From CAYURR01 sp964446745 (lineage in GTDB: Bacteria > Bacillota > Clostridia > Lachnospirales > WQUN01), in contig CAYURR010000081.1 in the NCBI GenBank assembly GCA_964446745.1, positions 1-12,412 on the forward strand: 12,412 bases of DNA, given 5' to 3'. The notes under the pieces were generated by a model. That model made no database searches and had not been told where the DNA came from. It saw only the letters and a program-made list of their open reading frames with translations. This document shows positions 6,237-12,412 of this stretch, in pieces. Every line of letters starts with the position of its first letter. Positions within the stretch are counted from its first letter, which is position 1. The position numbers and the translations under genes were made by a program.

Positions 6237-7183
6237 AAGCCTATCTCCCGCGCGAGTTCCCTCAGTACCGAAGCCGACTTTCTGACATCCTGAAGCTCCT
6301 CATCAGAAAACGGGGCCTCGATGATGCGCTCCGCTCCGTTCGCATTAACGATCGTGGGCAGAGACAAGCAAATATCCTTGATACCATATTCGTTCTCGGC
6401 GAGGCTCGACACTGTCAGTATAGAATTCTCGTTACCGATGATCGCCTCGATGATACGCCTGACCGCGAGCGCTATCGCGTAAAAGGTTGCGCCCTTCTTT
6501 TGTATGATCTCATATGCGGCATTCTTTGTGCGCTTATGAAACTCGTCCTTACAGAGCGTGGCCTCGTCACAGCCCTTGCAAATATCGCAGTACAGCTCGA
6601 TCGGTATACCCGACACGGTCGTGATGCTCCACGCGGCGACTTCCGTATCCCCATGCTCGCCGATGATAAAGGTATGCACATTGCGAGGGTCGATGTTTGT
6701 GTGCTGGCCTATCAAGAATTTCAACCTCGCGGTATCCAACACCGTACCCGAACCGATCACCCTATTCTTTGAAAAACCCGAGAGCTTATAGGTTACATAA
6801 GTCAGTATGTCCACCGGATTTGTAACGACCAGAATGATCGTATCGTTCACACAATATTTCAATATATTATCCACGATGTTTTTGAGTATCCCTACATTTC
6901 TGTGCAGCAGATCCACGCGGGTCTCGCCGGGCTTTTGACTTGCGCCCGCCGTGATGATAACCATATCCGAACCCTTTATCAGGCTGTAGTCCGACCCACC
7001 GGCTATCAACGCTGGCGATACAAAGCTCACCCCATGGTTCATGTCGAGTGCCTCGCCGTCCGCCTTCTCCCCGTTTACATCTATCAAAACGATCTCCGAT
7101 ACAAGCCCACTCAGCATGATCGTATACGCAGTCGTCGTACCCACATTCCCTGCCCCTATTATCGAAACCTTCCCTTTTAACAT
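6233..7183 (-). CDS. ldh: L-lactate dehydrogenase
   Basis: A 316-aa NAD-dependent enzyme reducing pyruvate to L-lactate in the cytoplasm, regenerating NAD+ during fermentation. Landmarks: Rossmann GAGNVG (10-15), D35 as the NAD-ribose acidic residue, specificity loop QKPGETR (Q83, R89), D150 and R153 (LDTARLKF), catalytic H177 (GEHGDTE) and T233 (KGATFYA). Glutamine at the specificity position, where malate dehydrogenases have arginine, favours lactate over malate. Length is normal. The start at 7183 has GGAGG 5-8 nt upstream (7187-7192). It lies 36 nt after the flavo-Rieske gene in the same direction and is probably its operon partner. Its stop codon overlaps the stop of the convergent sugar-binding gene, leaving no intergenic terminator. 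Confidence 0.95.
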   Translation of the reverse strand: MLKGKVSIIGAGNVGTTTAYTIMLSGLVSEIVLIDVNGEKADGEALDMNHGVSFVSPALIAGGSDYSLIKGSDMVIITAGASQKPGETRVDLLHRNVGILKNIVDNILKYCVNDTIILVVTNPVDILTYVTYKLSGFSKNRVIGSGTVLDTARLKFLIGQHTNIDPRNVHTFIIGEHGDTEVAAWSITTVSGIPIELYCDICKGCDEATLCKDEFHKRTKNAAYEIIQKKGATFYAIALAVRRIIEAIIGNENSILTVSSLAENEYGIKDICLSLPTIVNANGAERIIEAPFSDEELQDVRKSASVLRELAREIGF

Positions 7184-7219
7184 ATGTCCTCCATTTGCGA
7201 GCTATCCGCACGTTCCTAT

Positions 7220-8542
7220 CTATATTCTCTCTCGTAAATCCCTTTTAGCCGGATTGTCTATGACCTTGCCGTCCTCCGAAAACCTCGAGCCATGACAGGT
7301 GCAATCCCATGTGTTTTCTATACTGTTCCATTTCAACGCGCAACCCATATGCGTACAACGCTTTGTCTCGGGTGTGAGCAGATTTGCCGTCGCCTCGAAT
7401 AGGTTGACCGCCAATTGCGCCTTTATCATGTCCCTATCCGGTCTAAACACCTCCGCGTATGCTGTAGGTTTGTCCATCAACATGTCTGTCAAAACCCGCG
7501 CGGCGACCATCGATGAGGTCATACCCCATTTATTAAACCCGGTCGCGACATAGATACCCGCGTATAAGCTCGATAGAAGGCCTATATACGGCACACTGTC
7601 TAGGCTCATACAGTCCTGTGTCGCCCATGAGTAAGCCTCATCCGCTTTGGGATAATACTTTCGCGCGAACGCACGCAGCTCATTCCAGTTACCCCCTTGC
7701 TTGCCGGTCCTGTGATCACCACCGCCCACCAACAGCATCCCGTCATAATTTCTAAACGACATACCGTTTTTCGCCTCATCCACATACATACCGTCGAGAT
7801 CAGGCGCGTTTTTTAGTGCTATTACATACGAACGGTGCTGATACAGCTTTGTAAAATATAATCCGGCCAGATTGATCATCGGGTAATGTGTCGCGATGAT
7901 GATGCGTTTCGCCGATATCTTACCGCCGCGCGTATATGCTACGCGTCCGTCTATCTTCTCGACAAATGTATTCTCTCGGATATTTAGCCCCTTTGAAATG
8001 TGTCTGATGAACTTCAACGGATTGAACTGTGCCTGCGTGTTAAACTTGATCGCCCCATCCGTTGCGAACGGCAGCGGTAGCTTGTCGCAAAACTCTACAC
8101 CGAGCCCGAGCCTGCCGACCGCCTTGGCCTCGGCCTCGATTGCCCTGCGGTGTTTGAGCGTGTATACATATGAGGGCTTCTGCTCAAAGTCGCAGTCGAT
8201 ATTTTTGCAAAGCAGTTTATATTCCTCAAGCGCGCGTAGGTTCGCATCCAGATACTGCTTCGCACGTTCCTTGCCCATATCCTTTATGAGCTTGTGATAT
8301 ATAAGTCCGTGCTGCGCGGTGATCTTTGCCGTCGTGTTCTTTGTGATGCCGCATCCTATTTTACCGCCCTCCACGAGCATATAGTCTATGCCGTTCCGCT
8401 TCAGAAAAAACGCGCATAAAAGCCCCGCCATTCCGCCGCCTATGATCAGCACGTCCGTCTTGGCATTACCCTTATGCGCGTTATATGTTACTTCGTTTAT
8501 ATCGATACTGTCCTGCCAGCAACTGCCACATATCGAGTTCAT
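7220..8542 (-). CDS. FAD-dependent oxidoreductase with C-terminal mini-Rieske [2Fe-2S] domain
   Basis: A 440-aa fusion. The N-terminal part is a DAO-type FAD oxidoreductase: FAD-binding VLIIGGGMAG (31-40) with acidic E58, then the family signatures NTTAKITAQHGLIY and ATGFNKWGMTSSMVA near residue 350. The C-terminal part is a short Rieske module with CTHMGC (C396, H398, C401) and CTCHGSRF (C414, C416, H417). C396, H398, C414 and H417 would bind the cluster, and C401 with C416 form the usual disulfide pair. The domain lacks the roughly 40 residues that usually precede CTHxGC in longer relatives, a compact form I believe also occurs in other clostridial members. The substrate is unknown. The start at 8542 has GGAGG (8551-8555) at 8-nt spacing. 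It lies between the orphan sensor gene (68 nt upstream) and ldh (36 nt downstream), which suggests a redox role linked to fermentation. Confidence 0.9.
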   Translation of the reverse strand: MNSICGSCWQDSIDINEVTYNAHKGNAKTDVLIIGGGMAGLLCAFFLKRNGIDYMLVEGGKIGCGITKNTTAKITAQHGLIYHKLIKDMGKERAKQYLDANLRALEEYKLLCKNIDCDFEQKPSYVYTLKHRRAIEAEAKAVGRLGLGVEFCDKLPLPFATDGAIKFNTQAQFNPLKFIRHISKGLNIRENTFVEKIDGRVAYTRGGKISAKRIIIATHYPMINLAGLYFTKLYQHRSYVIALKNAPDLDGMYVDEAKNGMSFRNYDGMLLVGGGDHRTGKQGGNWNELRAFARKYYPKADEAYSWATQDCMSLDSVPYIGLLSSLYAGIYVATGFNKWGMTSSMVAARVLTDMLMDKPTAYAEVFRPDRDMIKAQLAVNLFEATANLLTPETKRCTHMGCALKWNSIENTWDCTCHGSRFSEDGKVIDNPAKRDLRERI

Positions 8543-8610
8543 TTAGTCAACCTCCGAATGTAATCTCAATATGTAGTATTGCAATATTTTCATTTATTAG
8601 TCTAACGTCA

Positions 8611-9444
8611 TTACGTTTCGTAACCTGCCACAAAATAACTGTCCGGGATCACTGTATAAACACTGGCATTCAACGTGCTCAATGGGCTCATGAATATTCG
8701 GTATCGCTTCCCGTTTAAGCGCACACGCTTATTGTTTGTGTCCGAAAACATCCTCGTAAGTGTCTCTGCTACGCCGTACTCTGCCTTGAACGGGGATTCC
8801 CCCGCCGATGCTATTACCTGACCGCTATTGATGAGACCAACCCAAATATCATCCCCCAGTAAAGTCTGGTTTTGTAATGTATGCTTTAGCGTATCCACTA
8901 TCTTCTCAGACGAAATCTCCATCACAATACAATTACTAACGCTATCACCTGTCGTATTCAATGGCTGCACAAAAAACAGCTTGCTGTCGTATGACACTAC
9001 ATTCTGCAATGGGTTGTGAGCGAAGGTGTTTATGGCTTGCTTGTGTTTTTCGGATATTCCGCGCAAGAACTCCGTATTGCTGCTTAGGGTCCTGTTAATA
9101 GTAAGCAAACAGAGGGATGCATTTTCTATCAGTGTACTGCTGTTTCTGAGTAATATAAGCCTGCTATAGGTATGCTCGATCTGAGAGACGATACCGGGCA
9201 CATCCTTTAATGTTTTTAATTTTGAGAGCTTACGGACGTTATAGTCGTGTGAAAACAGCGTTTGTACATTCTGCGAATACTGCAACGAACCATTGATCTC
9301 CGCGGTCGCAGATGCACAACGCATATTCATATCCTCCATTAGCTGTTCTAATGCCTTTGCTTTATATACTACGCTCATATATAACATAGAGCCTATCAAT
9401 AACAACATAGCACATATCGCCAGCATTGTTTTAAATTTTTTCAT
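8611..9444 (-). CDS. Membrane-anchored extracellular sensor domain without output domain
   Basis: A 277-aa protein with one N-terminal membrane segment (about residues 7-27) after a basic MKKFK start. About 250 extracellular residues follow, resembling Cache-type sensor regions of clostridial AraC-type or YesM-like receptors (for example DDIWVGLINSGQVIAS and RYRIFMSPLSTLNASVYTVIP). Such receptors normally continue into a second membrane helix and a signalling domain. Here the frame ends at SYFVAGYET with TAA TGA, and a third in-frame stop follows, just where TM2 would begin. The next gene starts 68 nt later. It may be a decayed receptor remnant or a stand-alone ligand-binding membrane protein. 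The start at 9444 has AGGAG about 8 nt upstream, and a promoter is predicted at 9514-9542. It is divergent from the galactosidase gene, a typical place for a sugar-responsive regulator. Confidence 0.75.
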   Translation of the reverse strand: MKKFKTMLAICAMLLLIGSMLYMSVVYKAKALEQLMEDMNMRCASATAEINGSLQYSQNVQTLFSHDYNVRKLSKLKTLKDVPGIVSQIEHTYSRLILLRNSSTLIENASLCLLTINRTLSSNTEFLRGISEKHKQAINTFAHNPLQNVVSYDSKLFFVQPLNTTGDSVSNCIVMEISSEKIVDTLKHTLQNQTLLGDDIWVGLINSGQVIASAGESPFKAEYGVAETLTRMFSDTNNKRVRLNGKRYRIFMSPLSTLNASVYTVIPDSYFVAGYET

Positions 9445-9510
9445 CGCTATACTCCTGTTCTAAACCCTATGTTACCCATTTTCCTTATGCTCATGCGCAA
9501 CCCCGTCCAT

Positions 9511-9549
9511 CCCTTTATATCCGTTCTTGCAACGGTTCTTAATAAAGGG
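9511..9549. promoter_or_regulatory. Nested inverted repeats in the divergent promoter region, candidate operator
   Basis: Outer arms CCCTTTAT (9511-9518) and ATAAAGGG (9542-9549) are perfect 8-bp inverted repeats. An inner pair, CCGTT (9521-9525) and AACGG (9531-9535), lies between them, centred 2 bp away. Together they cover the overlap of the two divergent promoters, where a repressor or activator would control both sides. No regulator gene with a DNA-binding domain is visible in the window. Confidence 0.5.
9514..9542 (-). promoter_or_regulatory. Predicted promoter of the sensor / flavo-Rieske / ldh genes
   Basis: On the minus strand, the -35 TTAAGA (9537-9542) and -10 TATAAA (9514-9519) have a 17-nt spacer. 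The predicted start near 9507 gives a leader of about 63 nt. It overlaps the plus-strand promoter of the galactosidase gene, so RNA polymerase probably cannot occupy both. Confidence 0.45.
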
Positions 9550-9555
9550 TATAGT
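9527..9555 (+). promoter_or_regulatory. Predicted promoter of the galactosidase operon
   Basis: The -35 TTGCAA (9527-9532) and -10 TATAGT (9550-9555) have a 17-nt spacer. The predicted start near 9562 leaves about 26 nt before the ATG, including the AGGAGG site (9577-9582). Confidence 0.6.
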
Positions 9556-9587
9556 TGTAATCAATAAAAGGGATCAAGGAGGATCAG

Positions 9588-11345
9588 ATGAATTTACTCA
9601 CGTATAACAGAGATACATTTTTATTGGACGGACAGCCGTTTCGCATCCTGTCCGGTGCTATTCACTATTTCCGCGTCCTACCCGAATACTGGGAAGACAG
9701 ACTAAAGAAGCTCAAGGCCTGCGGCTTCAACACGGTCGAGACCTACTGCTGCTGGAACCTGCACGAAAAGCAGGAGGGCGAGTTCGACTTTAGCGGTATG
9801 CTGGACTTACGGCGGTTTTTAAAGATTGCACAGGACATCGGCCTGAAAGCGATCGTAAGGCCGGGCCCGTTTATCTGCGCGGAATTTGACTACGGCGGGT
9901 TCCCGTACTGGCTCAACCGCTACAACCTGCGTCTGCGCTGCAGCGACGAGCTGTACCTGTCTAAGGTAAATGCGTATTTTACAAAGCTCTGCGCCGAGAT
10001 CAAACCTCAACTGGCCTCCAACGGCGGTAATGTCATCGCCATGCAAATAGAAAATGAATACGGCAGCTACGGCAACGACAAGGAATATCTGCGTGCAATA
10101 GCGGACATCTACAAGCAAAACGGCATGGACTGTCTGCTGTTTACATCGGACGGTCCGTGCGATTTCATGCTGACCTGCGGCACATTGCCCGAGTATTTAT
10201 CCACCTGTAACTTCGGCAGCCGCGGTGCGGAGGCGTTCGAGTTATTCAGACAGTTCCGTAAGGATGAGCCGTTCATGTGCACGGAGTTCTGGAACGGCTG
10301 GTTCGACCACTGGGGCGAAGAGCACCATACGCGTTCCCCGCAGGACGCCGTCGCCGCAATGGAGGAAATACTCGACCAGAACAACGGCAACGGCAATGTA
10401 AATTTCTATATGTTCCACGGTGGCACGAACTTCGGCTTTACAGCGGGTGCTAACCACGACAAGCAGCACGACCCCACGATCACAAGCTATGACTACGACT
10501 GCCCGCTCACCGAATGGGGCGACATGACCGAGAAGTATTTCATGGTCAAGGCCGCACTCGAGAAACGCTATGGCAAGGCTGAGGACATCCCTGTAGAGAA
10601 TGCCAAGAAGGCCGCCTACGGTCCCGTCAAGCTCACGAAGCAGGCCGGGCTGTTCCATAATCTGAAGAACCTGTCCACCCCGGTAACATCCGCGTATACA
10701 CAGACCTTCGAGGATCTCAAGCTGCCGTTCGGCTTTGTTCATTACTCGACCGTGCTGCGCGGCGAATTCGGCGAGCCATATGAGATCAAGCTTGACGAGA
10801 TGCGCGACCGTGCACTCATATACATAAACGGCGAGCTCAAGGGCATCAAAGAGGGCTGCAGGCCGCGCAACGACGAGATAATGATCTCGTTTAAGCAGGA
10901 CGAAACGGTTCGGCTGGATATATTGGTCGAGAACATGGGCCGCACGAATTTCGGACACAACATCGGCGAAAAGAAGGGTATCGCGAACGGCGTACGCATC
11001 GGACAGATACATCACAGCGGCTGGACGATGTACCCGATGGAGCTGACCGATCTGTCCGGGCTTGAATTTACTAACGCTGTTGAGGGTCAGCCGATCTTCT
11101 ATGCGGGAACCTTCGATGTAGACGAGGTCATGGATACCTTTTTGAGGCTCGACGGCTTTACAAAGGGCGTAGCGTTCATCAATGGCTTCAACCTAGGTCG
11201 CTATTGGAACGAGCAGGGCCCGCAACGCACACTCTACATCCCCGCTCCGCTGCTCAAAAAAGGAAAGAACACCATCGTGATCTTCGAGCTAGAGAAAACA
11301 AGCGTGGATTTCGTAACACTGACAGATACACCGGATCTGGGCTGA
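9588..11345 (+). CDS. bgaC: GH35 beta-galactosidase, BgaC-like, intracellular
   Basis: A 585-aa glycoside hydrolase family 35 enzyme. The N-terminal TIM barrel has ILSGAIHYFRV, GFNTVETYCCWNLHE, VRPGPFICAE and IENEYGSYG with E157 as acid/base. It also has CTEFWNGWFDHWG with E233 as nucleophile, then YMFHGGTNFGF. The C-terminal beta-rich region (RALIYINGE, RLDILVENMGRTNFGHN, GVAFINGFNLGRYWN, LYIPAPLLKKGKN) is typical for the family. There is no signal peptide, so it acts in the cytoplasm on imported oligosaccharides. Overall resemblance is to BgaC of streptococci, which cleaves terminal beta-1,3-linked galactose; linkage preference here is inference. The start has AGGAGG at 5-nt spacing. It has its own promoter and is followed 27 nt later by a methyltransferase gene. 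No sugar transporter accompanies it. Base composition is more GC-rich than the orphan sensor gene across the divide. Confidence 0.95.
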   Translation: MNLLTYNRDTFLLDGQPFRILSGAIHYFRVLPEYWEDRLKKLKACGFNTVETYCCWNLHEKQEGEFDFSGMLDLRRFLKIAQDIGLKAIVRPGPFICAEFDYGGFPYWLNRYNLRLRCSDELYLSKVNAYFTKLCAEIKPQLASNGGNVIAMQIENEYGSYGNDKEYLRAIADIYKQNGMDCLLFTSDGPCDFMLTCGTLPEYLSTCNFGSRGAEAFELFRQFRKDEPFMCTEFWNGWFDHWGEEHHTRSPQDAVAAMEEILDQNNGNGNVNFYMFHGGTNFGFTAGANHDKQHDPTITSYDYDCPLTEWGDMTEKYFMVKAALEKRYGKAEDIPVENAKKAAYGPVKLTKQAGLFHNLKNLSTPVTSAYTQTFEDLKLPFGFVHYSTVLRGEFGEPYEIKLDEMRDRALIYINGELKGIKEGCRPRNDEIMISFKQDETVRLDILVENMGRTNFGHNIGEKKGIANGVRIGQIHHSGWTMYPMELTDLSGLEFTNAVEGQPIFYAGTFDVDEVMDTFLRLDGFTKGVAFINGFNLGRYWNEQGPQRTLYIPAPLLKKGKNTIVIFELEKTSVDFVTLTDTPDLG

Positions 11346-11372
11346 CGCTCAGCTGTGAATGGGAGGATTTAT

Positions 11373-12164
11373 ATGGCGGACATGCCAGACATGACTAAGA
11401 CCGACCGGGTCAAGACATTGTATGTAGACAAGGACACACTGTCCATACGGATCGGCTTACACAACAAGTACAGCGTGAACAAATATGGCTTCGGGAATTG
11501 GATCTTTGACCAAATCGAGTTTAAAAGCGGTTGCAAGGTGCTGGAGCTCGGCTGCGGTACAGGTAATCTATGGCTTGGCAAGGACGAACGTATACCCTCC
11601 GATGCAGCGATCACGCTGACGGACTTTTCGCCGCTGATGGTCCAAAAGTGTTCTGAACAATTTAAGGCAAACCCCATATTCACCTTCATGCAGGCGGATA
11701 TACAAGATTTGCCTTTTGAGAGCGGTACATTTGATATCGTGATAGCCAATCACATGCTCTACCATGTGCCCGATATCGATAAGGCCCTGAGCGAGGTACG
11801 CCGCGTGCTAAAGACCGACGGCCTATTCTACGCCTCCACAACAGCCAAGCATACTATGCGCGAGCTCCATGACGTGTACATAACATTCAAAGGAAGGATA
11901 CAGTTCTCATTTGCGGATATGCTCACGTTCACGCTCGATAACGGTACAGAAATGCTCAGCAGATATTTCGATGACATCGAGATACGCCGATACGAGGATG
12001 CGCTTGAGATCACGGAAGCCGAGGACCTGATGGACTATATCGCATCGTACAACACGATACCCGACGAGCATCGCGATGATCTGCTCTCGACGCTGCAGGA
12101 TCTGCGCGGGCCAAATGGTACGATACATATCTCGAAGGAACAGGGGATATTTGTGTGTAGCTAG
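11373..12164 (+). CDS. Class I SAM-dependent methyltransferase
   Basis: A 263-aa cytoplasmic enzyme of the Methyltransf_11/UbiE-like group. SAM-binding motif I is VLELGCGTG (56-64). Motif II contains TDFSPLMV, with the Asp contacting the SAM ribose. QADIQDLPFESGTFDIVIANHMLYHV and VRRVLKTDGLFY are the later Rossmann motifs. The C-terminal part (about 165-263) is probably the substrate-binding region and gives no clue to the acceptor. The start at 11373 was chosen for GGGAGG at 6-nt spacing (11361-11366); an in-frame GTG at 11355 lies upstream of that site. It is the second gene of the bgaC operon, but the link between galactoside hydrolysis and methylation is not obvious. The acceptor may be a small molecule. 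Confidence 0.88.
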   Translation: MADMPDMTKTDRVKTLYVDKDTLSIRIGLHNKYSVNKYGFGNWIFDQIEFKSGCKVLELGCGTGNLWLGKDERIPSDAAITLTDFSPLMVQKCSEQFKANPIFTFMQADIQDLPFESGTFDIVIANHMLYHVPDIDKALSEVRRVLKTDGLFYASTTAKHTMRELHDVYITFKGRIQFSFADMLTFTLDNGTEMLSRYFDDIEIRRYEDALEITEAEDLMDYIASYNTIPDEHRDDLLSTLQDLRGPNGTIHISKEQGIFVCS

Positions 12165-12191
12165 AATAGTAAGTTATTTTATGCATAATAA

Positions 12192-12215
12192 TAGCCCGTG
12201 CGTAAGCACGGGCTA
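12192..12215. terminator. Hairpin terminator between convergent genes
   Basis: A perfect 10-bp stem (TAGCCCGTGC with GCACGGGCTA) with a GTAA loop lies 27 nt after the methyltransferase stop and 15 nt beyond the stop of the minus-strand gene on the right. The tails are only moderately T-rich on each side (CATTTGT on plus, TATTATTATG on minus). Its position suggests a shared bidirectional terminator. Confidence 0.75.
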
Positions 12216-12230
12216 CATTTGTAAAAACGC

Positions 12231-12412
12231 CTATTTTTTCAGTTCCGCTATTACCGCCGAGGGATTAATGATTTTACTAAAGGGGTAAACCTTACCATCA
12301 TGGGAAATCTCCGTGGATACACTGGTAGATTTAATAATCTCTATAAACTCCCTTGGGGTAATCTCCGGCTTGACCTGACAGCAAAGTGCGTAAAACCCGG
12401 ATAGCCAAGCCA
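12231..12412 (-). CDS. Subtilisin-like (S8) peptidase, C-terminal fragment
   Basis: An open frame enters from the right edge and ends with TAG at 12231-12233, giving 59 residues. The segment WLSGFYALCCQVKPEITPREF resembles the region just after the catalytic GTSxAxP serine motif of subtilases, where 'P(Y/W)xAGxYALxxQVxPxITPxxF' is common. The tail then reads HDGKVYPFSKIINPSAVIAELKK. The active-site residues would lie outside the window, so catalysis cannot be judged. There is no signal or localisation information. It is convergent with the methyltransferase gene and shares the hairpin at 12192-12215. The frame is AT-rich and coding-like; the family assignment is from remembered consensus and is moderate. 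Confidence 0.55.
   Translation of the reverse strand, partial: AWLSGFYALCCQVKPEITPREFIEIIKSTSVSTEISHDGKVYPFSKIINPSAVIAELKK

Noticed and set aside
10242..11015. Long antisense ORF of 257 codons inside the galactosidase gene
   Set aside because: It is a shadow of GC-rich coding sequence; the plus strand encodes an unmistakable GH35 enzyme and the antisense translation has low-complexity composition.
11355..11372. GTG start for the methyltransferase
   Set aside because: It lies upstream of GGGAGG, which is correctly spaced for the ATG at 11373.
1..12412. CRISPR arrays, tRNA or rRNA genes, insertion sequences, phage genes
   Set aside because: No regularly spaced repeats, cloverleaf sequences, transposase or phage proteins were seen while reading both strands.

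Overview
The window looks like a chromosomal segment from an anaerobic, probably gut-associated member of the Bacillota (class Clostridia). Three things suggest this: strong AGGAGG-type ribosome binding sites and sigma-A-like promoters, an intracellular GH35 galactosidase of the Gram-positive BgaC type, and clostridial-style family members (AAA-ATPase-like/PD-(D/E)XK protein, FAD/short-Rieske oxidoreductase, XylF-like lipoprotein). This is inferred from family resemblance recognised by eye; no database search was run. Both ends of the window cut through genes.

Layout, left to right. (1) 1-931, minus strand: a PHP-domain phosphoesterase followed by the first 14 codons of a GNAT acetyltransferase that leaves the window. 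(2) 962-1233: a compact minus-strand transcription unit with a good promoter, a 31-codon ORF with a ribosome binding site, a long imperfect palindrome and a terminator/attenuator hairpin. It lies just before the PHP gene and is either a small-protein gene, a small RNA or a leader. (3) 1234-2871, minus: an AT-rich AAA-ATPase-like/PD-(D/E)XK nuclease-family gene. (4) 2998-6236, plus: a membrane Cache-GGDEF-EAL protein with a degenerate GGDEF and an intact EAL domain. It is translationally coupled (ATGA) to a XylF-like sugar-binding lipoprotein with no transporter genes beside it. This looks like a sugar-sensing c-di-GMP switch. (5) 9444-6233, minus: a membrane sensor-domain protein without an output domain, an FAD oxidoreductase with a C-terminal mini-Rieske domain, and L-lactate dehydrogenase. 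These are probably co-transcribed; the LDH gene converges on the sugar-binding gene with a 4-nt overlap of stop codons. (6) 9588-12164, plus: a GH35 beta-galactosidase and a class I SAM methyltransferase, transcribed divergently from the sensor gene. The two promoters of the divergent pair overlap on opposite strands and contain nested inverted repeats. (7) 12192-12215: a perfect hairpin between convergent genes, then the C-terminal end of what looks like a subtilisin-like (S8) peptidase on the minus strand.

Functionally the window mixes carbohydrate sensing and use (XylF-like protein, GH35), fermentation and redox (LDH, flavo-Rieske protein) and second-messenger signalling (c-di-GMP phosphodiesterase). 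The most distinctive assembly is the sugar-binding lipoprotein fused by operon structure to a Cache-GGDEF-EAL receptor. The second is the promoter-sORF-palindrome-terminator unit at about 971-1210.
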